A DNA stretch of 64,000 nt from Kordia aestuariivivens (GTDB lineage: Bacteria > Bacteroidota > Bacteroidia > Flavobacteriales > Flavobacteriaceae): the NCBI RefSeq assembly GCF_014397005.1, contig NZ_JACGWS010000007.1, positions 124,001 through 188,000 of the forward strand, read 5' to 3'. Under the pieces are notes generated by a model. It ran no database searches, was not told the origin of the DNA, and was given only the letters and a program-made list of their open reading frames with translations. Shown here one piece after another: positions 1-8,603 of the stretch; positions within the stretch are counted from its first letter, which is position 1; each line of letters begins with the position of its first letter. Made by a program: the position numbers and the translations under genes.

Positions 1-583
1 TCGCCATGGGTCCACGCCAAACGACTGCTTGATTTGGTTTTGTAAAAAATCCGATAGAGAGTATTTTGACACCATAGTTTTCTACAGGTTTCATTTTAGA
101 AACATCACCTACACGAACCGCTAATGGTTTTTCGCCTTCTACATCAAACATTATTGGCATTGATGGTCCGTAAATATCAGCGTCTAATACACCAACACTA
201 AAGCCCATTTTAGCTAAAGTTACGGCTAAGTTTGCTGTAACTGTAGATTTTCCAACACCACCTTTTCCAGAAGCAACCGCCACAATATTTTTGATATTTG
301 GCAACGATTTTCCTTTGATTTGAGGTTTTTCAGGCGCTTCTACTTTTATGTTTACTTTTACTTTAGCGTCTGCATATACTTTTTCACGTAAAACGGAAGT
401 GATTGACGTTTCTACTTTTTTCTTTGCTTGTAATGCAGGATTTGTAATGACAATATCAACTACAATTTCATCTGCAAATGTCATTATGTTTCGTACCGCT
501 CCGCTAGCAATCATGTTTGCGCCTTCACCTGGAACAGTGATGGTACTTAATGCTGCTTGTATGTCTTTCTTTTCTATTTTCAC
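1..583 (-). CDS. mrp: Mrp/NBP35 family Fe-S carrier P-loop ATPase, 3' end outside window
   Basis: This is the N-terminal 194 or so residues of an Mrp (ApbC/NBP35) ATPase; the C-terminus lies beyond base 1. Proteins of this family bind and transfer iron-sulfur clusters in the cytoplasm. An N-terminal MIP18-like domain (residues 1-75) is followed by the deviant Walker A motif GKGGVGKST near residue 107 and the DADIYGPS switch region. The start appears to be GTG at 583, because an in-frame TAA lies 12 bases upstream and the reading from GTG gives the usual MIP18-domain beginning. The family's usual length is about 370 residues, so roughly half is missing only because of the window edge. What lies downstream of it is unknown. 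Confidence 0.93.
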   Translation of the reverse strand, partial: MKIEKKDIQAALSTITVPGEGANMIASGAVRNIMTFADEIVVDIVITNPALQAKKKVETSITSVLREKVYADAKVKVNIKVEAPEKPQIKGKSLPNIKNIVAVASGKGGVGKSTVTANLAVTLAKMGFSVGVLDADIYGPSMPIMFDVEGEKPLAVRVGDVSKMKPVENYGVKILSIGFFTKPNQAVVWRGPMA

Positions 584-886
584 AACGTTGTTTTTTTAAT
601 CTATAAGTTTAGATGAAATGTATTTTTTAGCCCTTTAATGTAAATTGATTCTAAATTGCAAAGATAGTAGTAAAAGTTCGTATTGTAAAGCGAAGAAATC
701 GAAATGATTGATAGGTCGATGTGTTTGGTTTATAGTGTTTGTGTTTTTTATGTGTTGAAAGATTGAAGAATTGAAAAATTATAATGATTAAAAAAAGACT
801 TTTGACTTTAATATTTAAAATTTGATATTTTGCGGTTTACCTTTTTTTAGCCACGAATGCACGAATGTTTTCAATGGATTAATTTT

Positions 887-960
887 GTCATTCCTGCGGA
901 GGCAGGAATCTATTTATGTATTGCGTTACTTGTGGGAAGTTGAATCAAGTTCAACTTGAC
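887..960. repeat. Dispersed palindromes in the 430-bp gap after mrp
   Basis: The gap 584-1013 holds no convincing gene. It contains the hairpin TTCCTGC-ggag-GCAGGAA (891-908), followed by AAGTTGAA-tcaag-TTCAACTT (937-957). A close copy of the first lies at 36861-36878 and of the second at 37003-37022, in the same order. They look like interspersed repeats that travel together rather than terminators, since no T-run follows. Confidence 0.6.
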
Positions 961-1013
961 ACTTTGAGTAAAATTCAAAAATATAAAAGTGTTTTCATTA
1001 TCAAATTGATACA

Positions 1014-1349
1014 TTAAGATAATTCTGTTGCTGGATCCCAAAAGTGTTTTTCTAGGTTTTGAATTTGATTGTCAATGACTTCTATGCCTTCACTTTCTAA
1101 CAATTGTTGCATGAGATTTGTGCCTTGAAAGTGATGTTTTCCTGTGAGCAATCCCTTTTTATTGACAACTCTGTGTGCATGTACATCTTCATGTTTTCCA
1201 GAACTGTTCATTGCCCAACCAACCATACGCGCACTTCTTGCTGCACCTAAGTATTTGGCAATAGCGCCGTAACTGGTAACACGTCCGTACGGAATGAGTT
1301 TTGCAACTTCGTATACACGCTCAAAGAAGTTTTTGTTTTCTGGTTTCAT
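1014..1349 (-). CDS. Alkyltransferase-like (ATL/MGMT-family) DNA-binding protein without the acceptor cysteine
   Basis: A 111-residue single-domain protein of the O6-alkylguanine-DNA methyltransferase fold. The conserved helix-turn-helix surface is visible (IPYGRVTSYGAIAKYLG, with the arginine finger ARSARMVGWAM). The active site, normally PCHRV, reads HAHRVVN at residues 56-62, so the acceptor cysteine is absent. ATL proteins bind alkylated guanine and flag it for nucleotide excision repair instead of repairing it directly. Its ATG overlaps the stop of the LysE gene by four bases (ATGA), making it the last gene of a coupled trmB-LysE-ATL operon. The link of this function to its operon partners is not obvious. 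Confidence 0.88.
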   Translation of the reverse strand: MKPENKNFFERVYEVAKLIPYGRVTSYGAIAKYLGAARSARMVGWAMNSSGKHEDVHAHRVVNKKGLLTGKHHFQGTNLMQQLLESEGIEVIDNQIQNLEKHFWDPATELS

Positions 1350-1990
1350 GTGATGTCTTGTCCGTTATAAAAGATACGTACAAGTGTAACGATCACCAAA
1401 ATTAACATGAGTACACTTAAAATATAGTCTGAATATTTAGAGAATTTACCTGAGCGCGATTGCGATTTGTCAAAGTAAAAAACATACATATACAACATGG
1501 CAAACGTACCAAAACCTGCCGCCAATACAAAGGTGACAATGTCCGTGATTGTAAATTCCATCAGGTCAGAAACATTCCACAAAGCATTTAGTCCTGCAAA
1601 GTATGGAATTGGCAATACGTTGAGCGTTGCTAAGAAAATCCCTTTGAAGAAACTGCTTTTTTTGCTCACTTTCACCATTCGGATTCGCTTTTCTTTTTTC
1701 TTTCTGGCAATGATGAAAAAGTAAATTCCTAAGAGTCCAAAAATAACCAATGCTACTTTTAGTAATACATCGATAACTTCTTGATTGTGGTATAGATATT
1801 TAGAGATGGAAACCGCAATTATTGCTTGAACAATAACTACTAGCGAAGCGCCAAGTGCAAAGATCACACCATTCATTTTCCCCTTTTGTGTACTTATTTT
1901 TGCCGCTGTAATGTTTATTAGTCCGGGCGGCACAACACCTAAGAGTGCAGCCGAAAAGGTAACAAAAAAGAGAATAATGAGATCGGTCAT
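1346..1990 (-). CDS. LysE-family inner-membrane exporter
   Basis: A 214-residue, strongly hydrophobic protein with about six predicted membrane helices, starting TDLIILFFVTFSAALLGV and containing the PPGLINI segment typical of the LysE/RhtB superfamily. Such proteins export amino acids or related small metabolites; the substrate cannot be read from sequence. A positively charged loop (RKKKEKRIRMVKVSKKSS, about residues 96-113) follows helix three, as is usual. Its ATG overlaps the trmB stop codon in the arrangement TAATG, so translation is probably coupled to trmB. Confidence 0.85.
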   Translation of the reverse strand: MTDLIILFFVTFSAALLGVVPPGLINITAAKISTQKGKMNGVIFALGASLVVIVQAIIAVSISKYLYHNQEVIDVLLKVALVIFGLLGIYFFIIARKKKEKRIRMVKVSKKSSFFKGIFLATLNVLPIPYFAGLNALWNVSDLMEFTITDIVTFVLAAGFGTFAMLYMYVFYFDKSQSRSGKFSKYSDYILSVLMLILVIVTLVRIFYNGQDIT

Positions 1991-2664
1991 TACTTGATTT
2001 TGAAGTGAATATAGGTAATTGCTTTGTTTACTTCCAAATATTGCAACTCATAAAATGTCTGAATGTCAGTAACTTCGGCTGGACTTCCTTCATTTTTGTA
2101 TACATCATGGTTAGCGTATAAGACATTGTGTCCTGCGCCATGCAAGAGTCCTAATGTATAACCGTGCATAAATTCGCTATCCGTTTTTAAGTGTACAGTT
2201 CCTTCTGCTTTTAGTATTTTTTTGTAGCGTGCTAAAAATTCTGCATTCGTCATTCGGTGTTTGGTACGCTTGTATTTTATTTGCGGATCTGGAAATGTAA
2301 TCCAAATTTCAGAGACTTCATTTTCTGCAAACATTCCTTCTATGAGTTCTATTTGAGATCTAACGAAAGCAACATTTTTCATATCATCTTCTAAAGCCGT
2401 TTTTGCTCCTCGCCAAAACCGAGCACCCTTGATATCGATTCCAATAAAATTTTTATTTGGAAACTTTTTTGCTAAAGCTACCGTGTATTCTCCTTTACCA
2501 CAACCTAATTCCAATACAATTGGCGCGTCATTCTTGAAAAAATCGCTATTCCATTTTCCTTTAAGCGGAAATTCATTTGCTACAATTTCTTCGCGTGTTG
2601 GTTGTATCACATTTGAAAACGTATCGTTTTCTCTAAAGCGTTTTAGTTTGTTTTTACTTCCCAC
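1990..2664 (-). CDS. trmB: tRNA (guanine-N7)-methyltransferase
   Basis: A 224-residue SAM-dependent methyltransferase that makes m7G46 in the variable loop of tRNA. SAM-binding motif I is ELGCGKGEY (residues 52-60), followed by NFIGIDIKGARFWRG and the family signature ITFPDPQIKYKRTKHRM, which holds the catalytic aspartate and tRNA-binding basic residues. Length matches the family. It is the first gene of the trmB-LysE-ATL operon and is transcribed divergently from the glycosyltransferase gene at 2736. Confidence 0.95.
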   Translation of the reverse strand: MGSKNKLKRFRENDTFSNVIQPTREEIVANEFPLKGKWNSDFFKNDAPIVLELGCGKGEYTVALAKKFPNKNFIGIDIKGARFWRGAKTALEDDMKNVAFVRSQIELIEGMFAENEVSEIWITFPDPQIKYKRTKHRMTNAEFLARYKKILKAEGTVHLKTDSEFMHGYTLGLLHGAGHNVLYANHDVYKNEGSPAEVTDIQTFYELQYLEVNKAITYIHFKIK

Positions 2665-2735
2665 AATGTTTTCTTAATATTTTGACAAAACTAAGAAAAT
2701 CTCGCAGACCTTTTAATATTCTTATCTTTGATTTC

Positions 2736-3797
2736 ATGAAGAATTCCAAAACGATACTTGTTGCGCCACTAAATTGGGGCTTAGGTCATGCTACACGTTG
2801 CATTCCTATTATAAAAGCATTGCTTTCGCACGATTTTACACCTGTGTTGGCTTCCGATGGAATTGCCTTGCAGTTGTTGCAGAAAGAGTTTCCTGAGTTG
2901 GAAACCATCGCTTTGCCCGATTATCAAATAGAATATGCTAAGAAAGGAACGAATTTTAAGTTGAAAATACTGAAAGATTCACCAAAGATGATGAAAGCTA
3001 TTTCGAAAGAAAAAAAGATTATTAAAAAGTTGGTAAAGACACGCGATTTTTGCGGAATTATTTCTGATAATCGATTGGGCGTGTACAGCAAAAAAGTGCC
3101 TTCTGTTTTTATCACACATCAATTGAATGTGTTAAGCGGAAACACTACTTGGCTGAGCAGTAAAATTCATCAATTAGTTATTAAAAAGTTTGATGAATGT
3201 TGGGTTCCTGATGTTGCCGGAAAACCAAATCTTTCTGGAAAATTGGGACATTTAAAAAATAGTTCACTTCCGCTAAAATATATTGGACCATTGAGTAGAT
3301 TGCATGCGCAAGAAGCACCAATGGTGTATGATTTGATGGTGATTTTGTCAGGACCCGAACCGCAACGAACGATGTTGGAAGATAAGTTGTTTGAAGAAGT
3401 GAAACATTTTGATGGCAACGTACTTTTTGTTCGTGGAAAGATTGAAACTAAACAGGAGCGTTTTCAGTTTTTGAATTGTGATGTGTTTAATTTTATGCAA
3501 AGTGCCGAACTCGAAAAGGCATTTAACGAAAGTGAATTTGTATTGTGTAGATCGGGTTATACCACCGTAATGGATTTGGCAAAGTTGCAGAAGAAAGCAT
3601 TTTTTATTCCAACTCCAGGGCAGTTTGAACAAGAATATTTAGCCAAACGGTTGCAAAAACAACAATTAGTTCCATTTGCAACACAAGCCGATTTTTCTAT
3701 TGATCAACTTTCGCGCGTACACGATTTTAAAGGATTGAGCAGTTTTAATCAAGAAGAAAATTATGAAGATTTATTCCGCCTTTTCCAACGTAAATGA
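2736..3797 (+). CDS. MurG-like glycosyltransferase family protein
   Basis: From ATG 2736 this is a 353-residue cytosolic protein of the GT-B fold. The N-terminal segment ILVAPLNWGLGHATRC is a glycine-rich acceptor/membrane-association loop as in MurG and related UDP-sugar transferases, and the C-terminal half has the nucleotide-sugar site CRSGYTTVMDLAKL with FFIPTPGQFEQEYLA. Donor and acceptor are unknown. An upstream in-frame ATG at 2682 would add 18 poorly conserved-looking residues and sits ahead of a TATCTTTG promoter-like element (2723-2730), so 2736 is preferred. The 3' end overlaps the convergent histidine kinase gene by 27 bases. Confidence 0.8.
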   Translation: MKNSKTILVAPLNWGLGHATRCIPIIKALLSHDFTPVLASDGIALQLLQKEFPELETIALPDYQIEYAKKGTNFKLKILKDSPKMMKAISKEKKIIKKLVKTRDFCGIISDNRLGVYSKKVPSVFITHQLNVLSGNTTWLSSKIHQLVIKKFDECWVPDVAGKPNLSGKLGHLKNSSLPLKYIGPLSRLHAQEAPMVYDLMVILSGPEPQRTMLEDKLFEEVKHFDGNVLFVRGKIETKQERFQFLNCDVFNFMQSAELEKAFNESEFVLCRSGYTTVMDLAKLQKKAFFIPTPGQFEQEYLAKRLQKQQLVPFATQADFSIDQLSRVHDFKGLSSFNQEENYEDLFRLFQRK

Positions 3798-4814
3798 AAA
3801 TTCGGAACCGACATCATATTCACTTTCTATATATATTTTTTCGTTGTGCGCTTCAATGATATGTTTTACAATGGAAAGTCCTAAACCTGAGCCACCTTCT
3901 TCACGCGAACCACTTTTGTCCACACGATAGAAACGTTCAAATAATCGTGGGATGTTTTCTTGCTCTATTCCTTCTCCGTTATCTGTTACACGCACAATTA
4001 CTTTATTTCGGATTAAGTTTTCAACGCTTATTTCTGTAGTTCCGTTTTCACGCCCGTATTTTATGGAGTTTACAACGAGATTGGTAAGCACTTGCTGAAT
4101 TCGTTCTTTGTCTGCCAACACCATAATTGGTTTCGCATAATTCATGTCAAATGCTAGTGTAATCTGTTTTTTAGCTGCTTTCATTTCCAACAGATCAAAT
4201 ACATTTTGCACCAATTCAATGATGTCAAATTCTTCCGTATCTAAGTGTACATCGCCGGCTTCGAGTTTGGTAATCATGTCTAAATCCTTCACTATGTAGA
4301 TAAGACGCTCTACCCCTTTTCCTGCACGATTTAGGTATTTTTTACGAATGTTTTTATCTTCCATTGCACCATCAAGCAACGTCAAAATATAGCCTTGCAC
4401 GGTAAATAATGGCGTTTTTAATTCGTGAGAAACATTCCCAATAAATTCTTTTCTATAGTTTTCTCGAATTTTTAAGGTTTCAATTTCGAGTTTTTTATTC
4501 GTGGCAAATTTTTCAATTTCTTTTGTTAACGTTGCCATATCAGTTGTGATCGGATAATTCTGAAAATCGCTTACATCTAACAACGTTACATCGTCATAAA
4601 TTCGTTTTACACGCCTATAAATAAAACGTTCAACTCTATATTGAATGATGAAGAAACAAAAGGTAAAACACATACACATAAAGAGTATAGGTATTATCAC
4701 GTTTTGAATTCCGGAAAAATATAGCAATATGACTAACGCCAACGTTGTAAATAAGGTAATATATAACGACGAACGCAGCGCAAACCGATAGGATCTTTTG
4801 AGTTTTTTTGCCAT
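3771..4814 (-). CDS. phoR: PhoR-like sensor histidine kinase
   Basis: A 347-residue membrane sensor kinase. Two helices (about residues 12-33 and 38-58) are separated by only a few residues, so there is almost no periplasmic sensor; this is the short PhoR layout. HisKA follows with the phosphoacceptor in NVSHELKTPL (His130). The HATPase domain has DNGEGIEQ, the F-box RLFERFYRVD and the G2 motif GSGLGLSIV. It lies 6 bp downstream of its response regulator gene. PhoR naming is an inference from the PhoB-like partner and from the Pho-box-like array upstream of the divergent receptor gene. Confidence 0.82.
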   Translation of the reverse strand: MAKKLKRSYRFALRSSLYITLFTTLALVILLYFSGIQNVIIPILFMCMCFTFCFFIIQYRVERFIYRRVKRIYDDVTLLDVSDFQNYPITTDMATLTKEIEKFATNKKLEIETLKIRENYRKEFIGNVSHELKTPLFTVQGYILTLLDGAMEDKNIRKKYLNRAGKGVERLIYIVKDLDMITKLEAGDVHLDTEEFDIIELVQNVFDLLEMKAAKKQITLAFDMNYAKPIMVLADKERIQQVLTNLVVNSIKYGRENGTTEISVENLIRNKVIVRVTDNGEGIEQENIPRLFERFYRVDKSGSREEGGSGLGLSIVKHIIEAHNEKIYIESEYDVGSEFSFTLEKAE

Positions 4815-4820
4815 GTATTA

Positions 4821-5501
4821 TTATACGTATTTGTAACCTACGCCTTTTACGGTTTTGAAATGATCTTCGCCAATTTTTTCTCTAAGTTTACGAATGTGTA
4901 CATCTATCGTTCGTCCGCCAACAATGACTTCATTTCCCCAAACTCTATCCAAAATTTCTTCACGTTTGAATACTTTTCCTGGTCGCGAAGCTAATAATGA
5001 TAGCAATTCAAATTCTTTTCTTGGTAAGATGATTTCTACACCGTCTTTTAAAATTTTATATTCTTCTCTGTTGATGACAATGTTTCCAACCGTAACAATT
5101 TGAGCGTTACTGTCATCATCTTTCAGTCTGCGAAGCAATGCTTTTACTTTACTCACCAACACTTTTGGTTTTATTGGCTTTGTAATGTAATCATCTGCGC
5201 CAGCATCAAATCCAGCAACTTGTGAGTAATCTTCTCCTCTAGCAGTTAAAAACGTAATTATTGTATTGGCAAGATTGCTGTCTTTTCGAATATTTTCACA
5301 CGCTTCAATACCGTCCATTTCTGGCATCATTACATCCATAATGATTAAATGCGGTTTTACTTTTTTTGCTTTTGCAATAGCTTCTATACCATTTGTTGCC
5401 GTTGAAATTTGATATCCTTCAGATGATAGATTGTATCCAACAATTTCCAATATATCTGGCTCATCATCAACAAGTAAGATTTTAATATCCTTTTTTTTCA
5501 T
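4821..5501 (-). CDS. phoB: PhoB-like OmpR-family response regulator
   Basis: A 226-residue transcription factor with an N-terminal receiver (acidic pair DDEP at 12-15, phosphoacceptor Asp56 in LIIMDVMMP, Lys in TKPIKP) and a C-terminal winged helix ending GRTIDVHIRKLREKIGEDHFKTVKGVGYKY. The recognition-helix region TIDVHIRKLREKIG fits the PhoB/PhoP subgroup. It is co-transcribed with the kinase gene directly downstream, and it is divergent from a TonB receptor whose promoter holds a hexamer array with 11-bp phasing. I infer control of phosphate-starvation genes; the signal itself is not visible in the sequence. Confidence 0.88.
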   Translation of the reverse strand: MKKKDIKILLVDDEPDILEIVGYNLSSEGYQISTATNGIEAIAKAKKVKPHLIIMDVMMPEMDGIEACENIRKDSNLANTIITFLTARGEDYSQVAGFDAGADDYITKPIKPKVLVSKVKALLRRLKDDDSNAQIVTVGNIVINREEYKILKDGVEIILPRKEFELLSLLASRPGKVFKREEILDRVWGNEVIVGGRTIDVHIRKLREKIGEDHFKTVKGVGYKYV

Positions 5502-5605
5502 TTGTGCGTTGTTTCGTTTAAGTAGTTGATTTTGTTTTATTAAACAATAGTTATGTATTATTTCAACACTTCAAAAGTAAAGATAAAACTAAATATTGAA
5601 AGCAG

Positions 5606-5685
5606 TTAACACACATTTAATATGATAACATTATGCTAACATACACATCACAAAGTTTTAACCTGCAAGTAACACCATCTTTACA
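5606..5685 (+). promoter_or_regulatory. Pho-box-like array of TTAACA-type hexamers
   Basis: Six hexamers lie at exact 11-bp steps: ATAACA 5625, CTAACA 5636, ATCACA 5647, TTAACC 5658, GTAACA 5669 and TTTACA 5680. A further 11-bp pair, TTAACA 5606 and TTAATA 5617, lies upstream out of phase. PhoP/PhoB-type regulators bind direct repeats one helical turn apart, and TTAACA-like repeats are the Bacillus subtilis PhoP site. The array stops about 9 bp before a TTTCTTTG element (5695-5702) that resembles the Bacteroidota -7 box, so a bound activator would cover the -33 region. Confidence 0.7.
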
Positions 5686-5694
5686 AGCTGCCCA

Positions 5695-5702
5695 TTTCTT
5701 TG
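5695..5702 (+). promoter_or_regulatory. Bacteroidota -7 promoter element of the TonB receptor gene
   Basis: TTTCTTTG matches TAnnTTTG at seven of eight positions when the unspecified bases are counted. It sits just downstream of the hexamer array and about 20 bp upstream of ATG 5723, predicting a very short leader. Confidence 0.5.
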
Positions 5703-5722
5703 TAATTGAAATAAAAATTGAA

Positions 5723-8563
5723 ATGAGACAGAAAATTACATGCACACTTTTCCTATTCTTTACCTTTATAATAGGACATGCACAAACCAATGGTTCTATT
5801 GCCGGAAAAGTGTTAGATAAAGAAGTTAATAATGATCCACTACCGTTTTCTAATATTACAATAAAAGGAACAACTAAAGGAACAACTTCCGATTTAGACG
5901 GATTATACCAAATTCCAGATGTAGCTCCTGGAACTTATACACTCGTTTTTAGTTTTGTTGGATACGAAACAAAAGAAGTGCTAAATGTGGTTGTAAATGC
6001 TGGGAAAGTTACCACACTCGATGTGATTTTGTCTGCAAATGCTGCTGCATTAGATGCGGTGATTATTACGACTACAACGCGTAAAGTATCGGAAGCTGCT
6101 TTGTTATTAGAACAAAAGAAAGCCGTAGATATCAAACAAAGTATTGGTGCGGAAGAATTGGCAAAAAAAGGTGTGAGCGATGCTGCTGGTGCAGTTTCAA
6201 AGATATCTGGAGTTTCTAAACAAGAAGGATCAAGCAATGTATATGTACGTGGTTTGGGCGACAGATATTTGAATACCACTTTTAACGGATTGCCATTACC
6301 TGCAAACGACATCAACAAGAAGAATATTGAATTGAGTTTATTTTCTTCTGATATCATTGAAAATGTATCGATTAGCAAAGCATATTCTGCAAAACAATAT
6401 GGAGATTTTGCTGCGGGTAATGTAAATATTGATTCGAAAGATTATAAAGGAAAAGGATTTTTTAATGTGTTTGCAGGAACTAGCGTCAATACAAACGCCA
6501 TCGGAGAGAATTTTGTAAAAAGTGAAGGTTCTGGGTTTTTTGGAGATTATGCACGACACAATCAGAATCCTTTCGCTGTGATTTTATCACACGGAATTGA
6601 CCCAGAAGATGTAAGCGCACCTATTAATGTAAGTTTTGGAGCATCTGCTGGAAAATCTTTTAATTTTGAAAATGGTTCTCGTTTAAGCGTATTTGGAACG
6701 GTTTCTTTTGAAAACGCGTATGAATATAGAAGAGGAGAAGCGACTGACTTTACAACGGTTGAAAAGAAAGCTTTTGGAGATGCAGAAGAATTCGAATATA
6801 GCACAACAACAACGGCTATGACAACTGTAAATTATAAGATTGATGATCAAAACAAACTTAAATTCAATTCATTATTCATCAACAGTTCTACAAATGAAGT
6901 TGGATATTTCGGAATTGACGGAAAAGGAAGAAATAGAGATGCAATCTTAAATACAGATGAAGGTTTTTATCAAATGAATGCTCAGTTCGATCAAAACCAA
7001 GTATATGTAAACCAATTGATTGGTAATCACAAAAACGAAAAAATTGAAATTGATTGGGCTGCGGGTTACAATGTTGTATTGGCAAAACAACCAGACAGAA
7101 AGCGTATCAGTATCGAAAACTATCAATTTGCGTTGGATACGGATCCAACCACAAATCCTACATTTTACAGTAACGTAGATTTTGACAACCAGCGTTATTT
7201 CCAAGATATTGACGATACAGAATTTAACGGACGTATCAATCTTGCATACAAAGCAACTGAAAACTTGAAGTTAAACTTTGGGTACAATGCAAGAAGTAAA
7301 GAGCGTAATTTTGAAAACATTCGTTACGGATATGACATTACAGATTCTGACTTTGCAATTACAGATGTAAATAACTTAAATAACATTTTCAACATCCAAA
7401 ACTTTAATTCTGATGGAGGAGCAATTTATGATATCAGAGTCATCAATACAATTCCTACTTTAGGAAATAGAAACAGACCTGGATTGGCTGAAAACACATA
7501 TAGTGGTAATTTAGATTTGTTTGCAGGTTATGTAAATGCTGAAATCAAAAGCGAAAAATGGTTAATTGTTCCAGGAATTCGATTAGAATCATTCGACCAA
7601 AGCGTTGATTATGATGTAATTAATTTAGGGAACAATGGAAATTCAAGCGCTAGTGCTTATGAAAATTTCTTCTTACCAAGTTTAAACATTCGATATGCAT
7701 TAACCGAAGAGCAAAACTTACGTTTCTCTGCAAGTAGAACGGTTTCATTGCCTGAATTTAAAGAAACTGCACCTTTTGTATACATTGATGTAACCAACAG
7801 AATTGGTGGAAATCCTGACTTATTAGGGTCAAGCAACCCAGATTTTGTAAATGTAAAAGACATATCCTATTCAGATATTTTAAACTTCGATGTAAAATAT
7901 GAATGGTTTTTTGGAAAAGGGGAAATTTTCTCGGTGTCTGCTTTCGCAAAACAAATCAAAGATCCAATCAACAGAGTTGTTGCTTTTGATGCTACGGGAA
8001 CACAACGGTATTTCAGAACTGGTGAACAAGCAAATGTATATGGTGTAGAAATTGAAATTAGAAAGAACTTATTACAAGACGAAAATGAAGACACATTACT
8101 TTCTGTAGGTTTAAACACCACAATAATGCACACAGAACAAGACTTATATGATGCTGTTGAAGGTACGTATAGTGTAAGTTTTAGAAATGATAAAGAACAA
8201 TTACAAGGAGCTTCTCCATTCATTATGAATGCAGATATAAGCTACTCTCCAACATTTGGAAGCTACAAACCAACAGGAAACTTAGTCTTTTCATACTTCT
8301 CAGACAGAATTGATGCCTTAGGATCTGGACAATTAGGAAACATTGTTGAAAAAGCAGTGCCAACATTAGACTTTATCTTAAAGAATAAAATTACAGACGA
8401 CTTCGAGATTAATTTCAGCGTAAGAAACTTACTAAATCCAAAAATAAAATACGTTCGAGAAACTTCTGGAGGAGATGTATTGGTAACCTCAACAAACGGA
8501 AAAGGAGTTTCTAATTTCGATAGAGGAAGAAATATAGGAGTACAATTAAAATATAATTTTTAA
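5723..8563 (+). CDS. TonB-dependent outer-membrane receptor with carboxypeptidase-like N-terminal domain
   Basis: A 946-residue outer-membrane receptor from ATG 5723. The signal peptide ends at ...IIGHAQ, followed by a carboxypeptidase-like domain (GSIAGKVLDKE to about residue 100), a plug (GVSDAAGAVSKISGV...VYVRGLGDRY) and a beta-barrel ending in an aromatic residue (GVQLKYNF). The open frame extends to 5633, but that part lacks a signal peptide and overlaps the hexamer array, so the later ATG is chosen. The gene is divergent from phoB and followed 40 bp later by a lipoprotein gene. I infer uptake or release of a phosphorus source; the ligand is not recognisable. It lacks a SusD partner. Confidence 0.88.
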   Translation: MRQKITCTLFLFFTFIIGHAQTNGSIAGKVLDKEVNNDPLPFSNITIKGTTKGTTSDLDGLYQIPDVAPGTYTLVFSFVGYETKEVLNVVVNAGKVTTLDVILSANAAALDAVIITTTTRKVSEAALLLEQKKAVDIKQSIGAEELAKKGVSDAAGAVSKISGVSKQEGSSNVYVRGLGDRYLNTTFNGLPLPANDINKKNIELSLFSSDIIENVSISKAYSAKQYGDFAAGNVNIDSKDYKGKGFFNVFAGTSVNTNAIGENFVKSEGSGFFGDYARHNQNPFAVILSHGIDPEDVSAPINVSFGASAGKSFNFENGSRLSVFGTVSFENAYEYRRGEATDFTTVEKKAFGDAEEFEYSTTTTAMTTVNYKIDDQNKLKFNSLFINSSTNEVGYFGIDGKGRNRDAILNTDEGFYQMNAQFDQNQVYVNQLIGNHKNEKIEIDWAAGYNVVLAKQPDRKRISIENYQFALDTDPTTNPTFYSNVDFDNQRYFQDIDDTEFNGRINLAYKATENLKLNFGYNARSKERNFENIRYGYDITDSDFAITDVNNLNNIFNIQNFNSDGGAIYDIRVINTIPTLGNRNRPGLAENTYSGNLDLFAGYVNAEIKSEKWLIVPGIRLESFDQSVDYDVINLGNNGNSSASAYENFFLPSLNIRYALTEEQNLRFSASRTVSLPEFKETAPFVYIDVTNRIGGNPDLLGSSNPDFVNVKDISYSDILNFDVKYEWFFGKGEIFSVSAFAKQIKDPINRVVAFDATGTQRYFRTGEQANVYGVEIEIRKNLLQDENEDTLLSVGLNTTIMHTEQDLYDAVEGTYSVSFRNDKEQLQGASPFIMNADISYSPTFGSYKPTGNLVFSYFSDRIDALGSGQLGNIVEKAVPTLDFILKNKITDDFEINFSVRNLLNPKIKYVRETSGGDVLVTSTNGKGVSNFDRGRNIGVQLKYNF

Positions 8564-8603
8564 CAAACAACAACCTTTCACAACACAACTTAAAATTAAC
8601 GAA

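Noticed and set aside
348-599. Plus-strand open frame in the mrp region
   Set aside because: It is the antisense shadow of mrp, without a ribosome site or family.
5633-5722. N-terminal extension of the TonB receptor from ATG 5633
   Set aside because: It lacks a signal peptide, places the real signal peptide inside the protein and overlaps the hexamer array and promoter box. ATG 5723 is used.
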